From assembly GCA_035515515.1 (NCBI GenBank), contig DATJBC010000324.1, positions 1 to 15,353 of the forward strand: 15,353 nt of DNA. The letters run 5' to 3'. Position numbers and translations under genes: made by a program. The notes below the pieces were generated by a model. It was not told where the DNA came from. It worked only from the letters and a program-made list of their open reading frames with translations, and did not search any database. The DNA comes from DATJBC01 sp035515515 (GTDB lineage Bacteria > Actinomycetota > Acidimicrobiia > Acidimicrobiales > UBA8190). The number at the start of each line of letters is the position of its first letter. Positions within the stretch are counted from its first letter, which is position 1. This document shows, one piece after another, positions 15,341-15,353 of the stretch.

Positions 15341-15353
15341 GCGGGCGCCCGCT

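Overview
The window is very GC-rich, with strong G/C at third codon positions, GTG starts next to ATG starts, and short GTGA overlaps between neighbouring genes. Together with a SARP-type regulator, an Rv1284-like carbonic anhydrase and an EntS-like MFS exporter, this points to the chromosome of a free-living actinobacterium (Actinomycetota). An Acidimicrobiia-like lineage is possible, but that placement is inference. No rRNA, tRNA, CRISPR array, transposase, integrase or phage gene was seen.

Layout. Positions 1-389 hold no convincing gene, but carry an inverted repeat, a promoter-like element and a CAGCTG repeat ahead of the first gene. Positions 390-4103 (+) form a signalling operon: a membrane sensor histidine kinase, a single-domain response regulator whose start overlaps the kinase stop, and a receiver-GGDEF-EAL protein. 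It reads as a phosphorelay feeding into cyclic di-GMP turnover. Positions 4134-5432 (-) encode an MFS exporter, divergent from a small beta-carbonic anhydrase (5588-6094, +). The gap between them carries a perfect 11-bp direct repeat with 19-bp spacing.

Positions 6150-9632 (-) encode a giant SARP/AfsR-like regulator: winged helix, BTAD, a decayed class III cyclase domain, an NB-ARC-type ATPase and a helical C-terminus. It is divergent from a run of genes on the + strand: an MpaB/Lcp-like (DUF2236) putative haem oxygenase (9859-11202), an unrecognised 420-residue protein 2 bp downstream (11205-12467), an unrecognised 163-residue protein overlapping it by 4 bp (12464-12955), and a small coiled-coil protein 2 bp further on (12958-13203). 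After a 63-bp gap with a near-perfect 21-bp palindrome comes a small membrane protein with two C-terminal hydrophobic segments (13267-13686). A formylglycine-type sulfatase follows (13780-15291), with a candidate GC-rich terminator hairpin behind it.

The most interesting part is 6150-13686. The regulator may act as a large ATP-dependent switch for the divergent oxygenase operon, in which an Lcp/MpaB-like enzyme is translationally coupled to a protein of unknown family and two small unknown proteins. The reaction is not known; involvement in oxidising a hydrophobic or secondary-metabolite substrate is only an inference from the oxygenase family and the SARP regulator.
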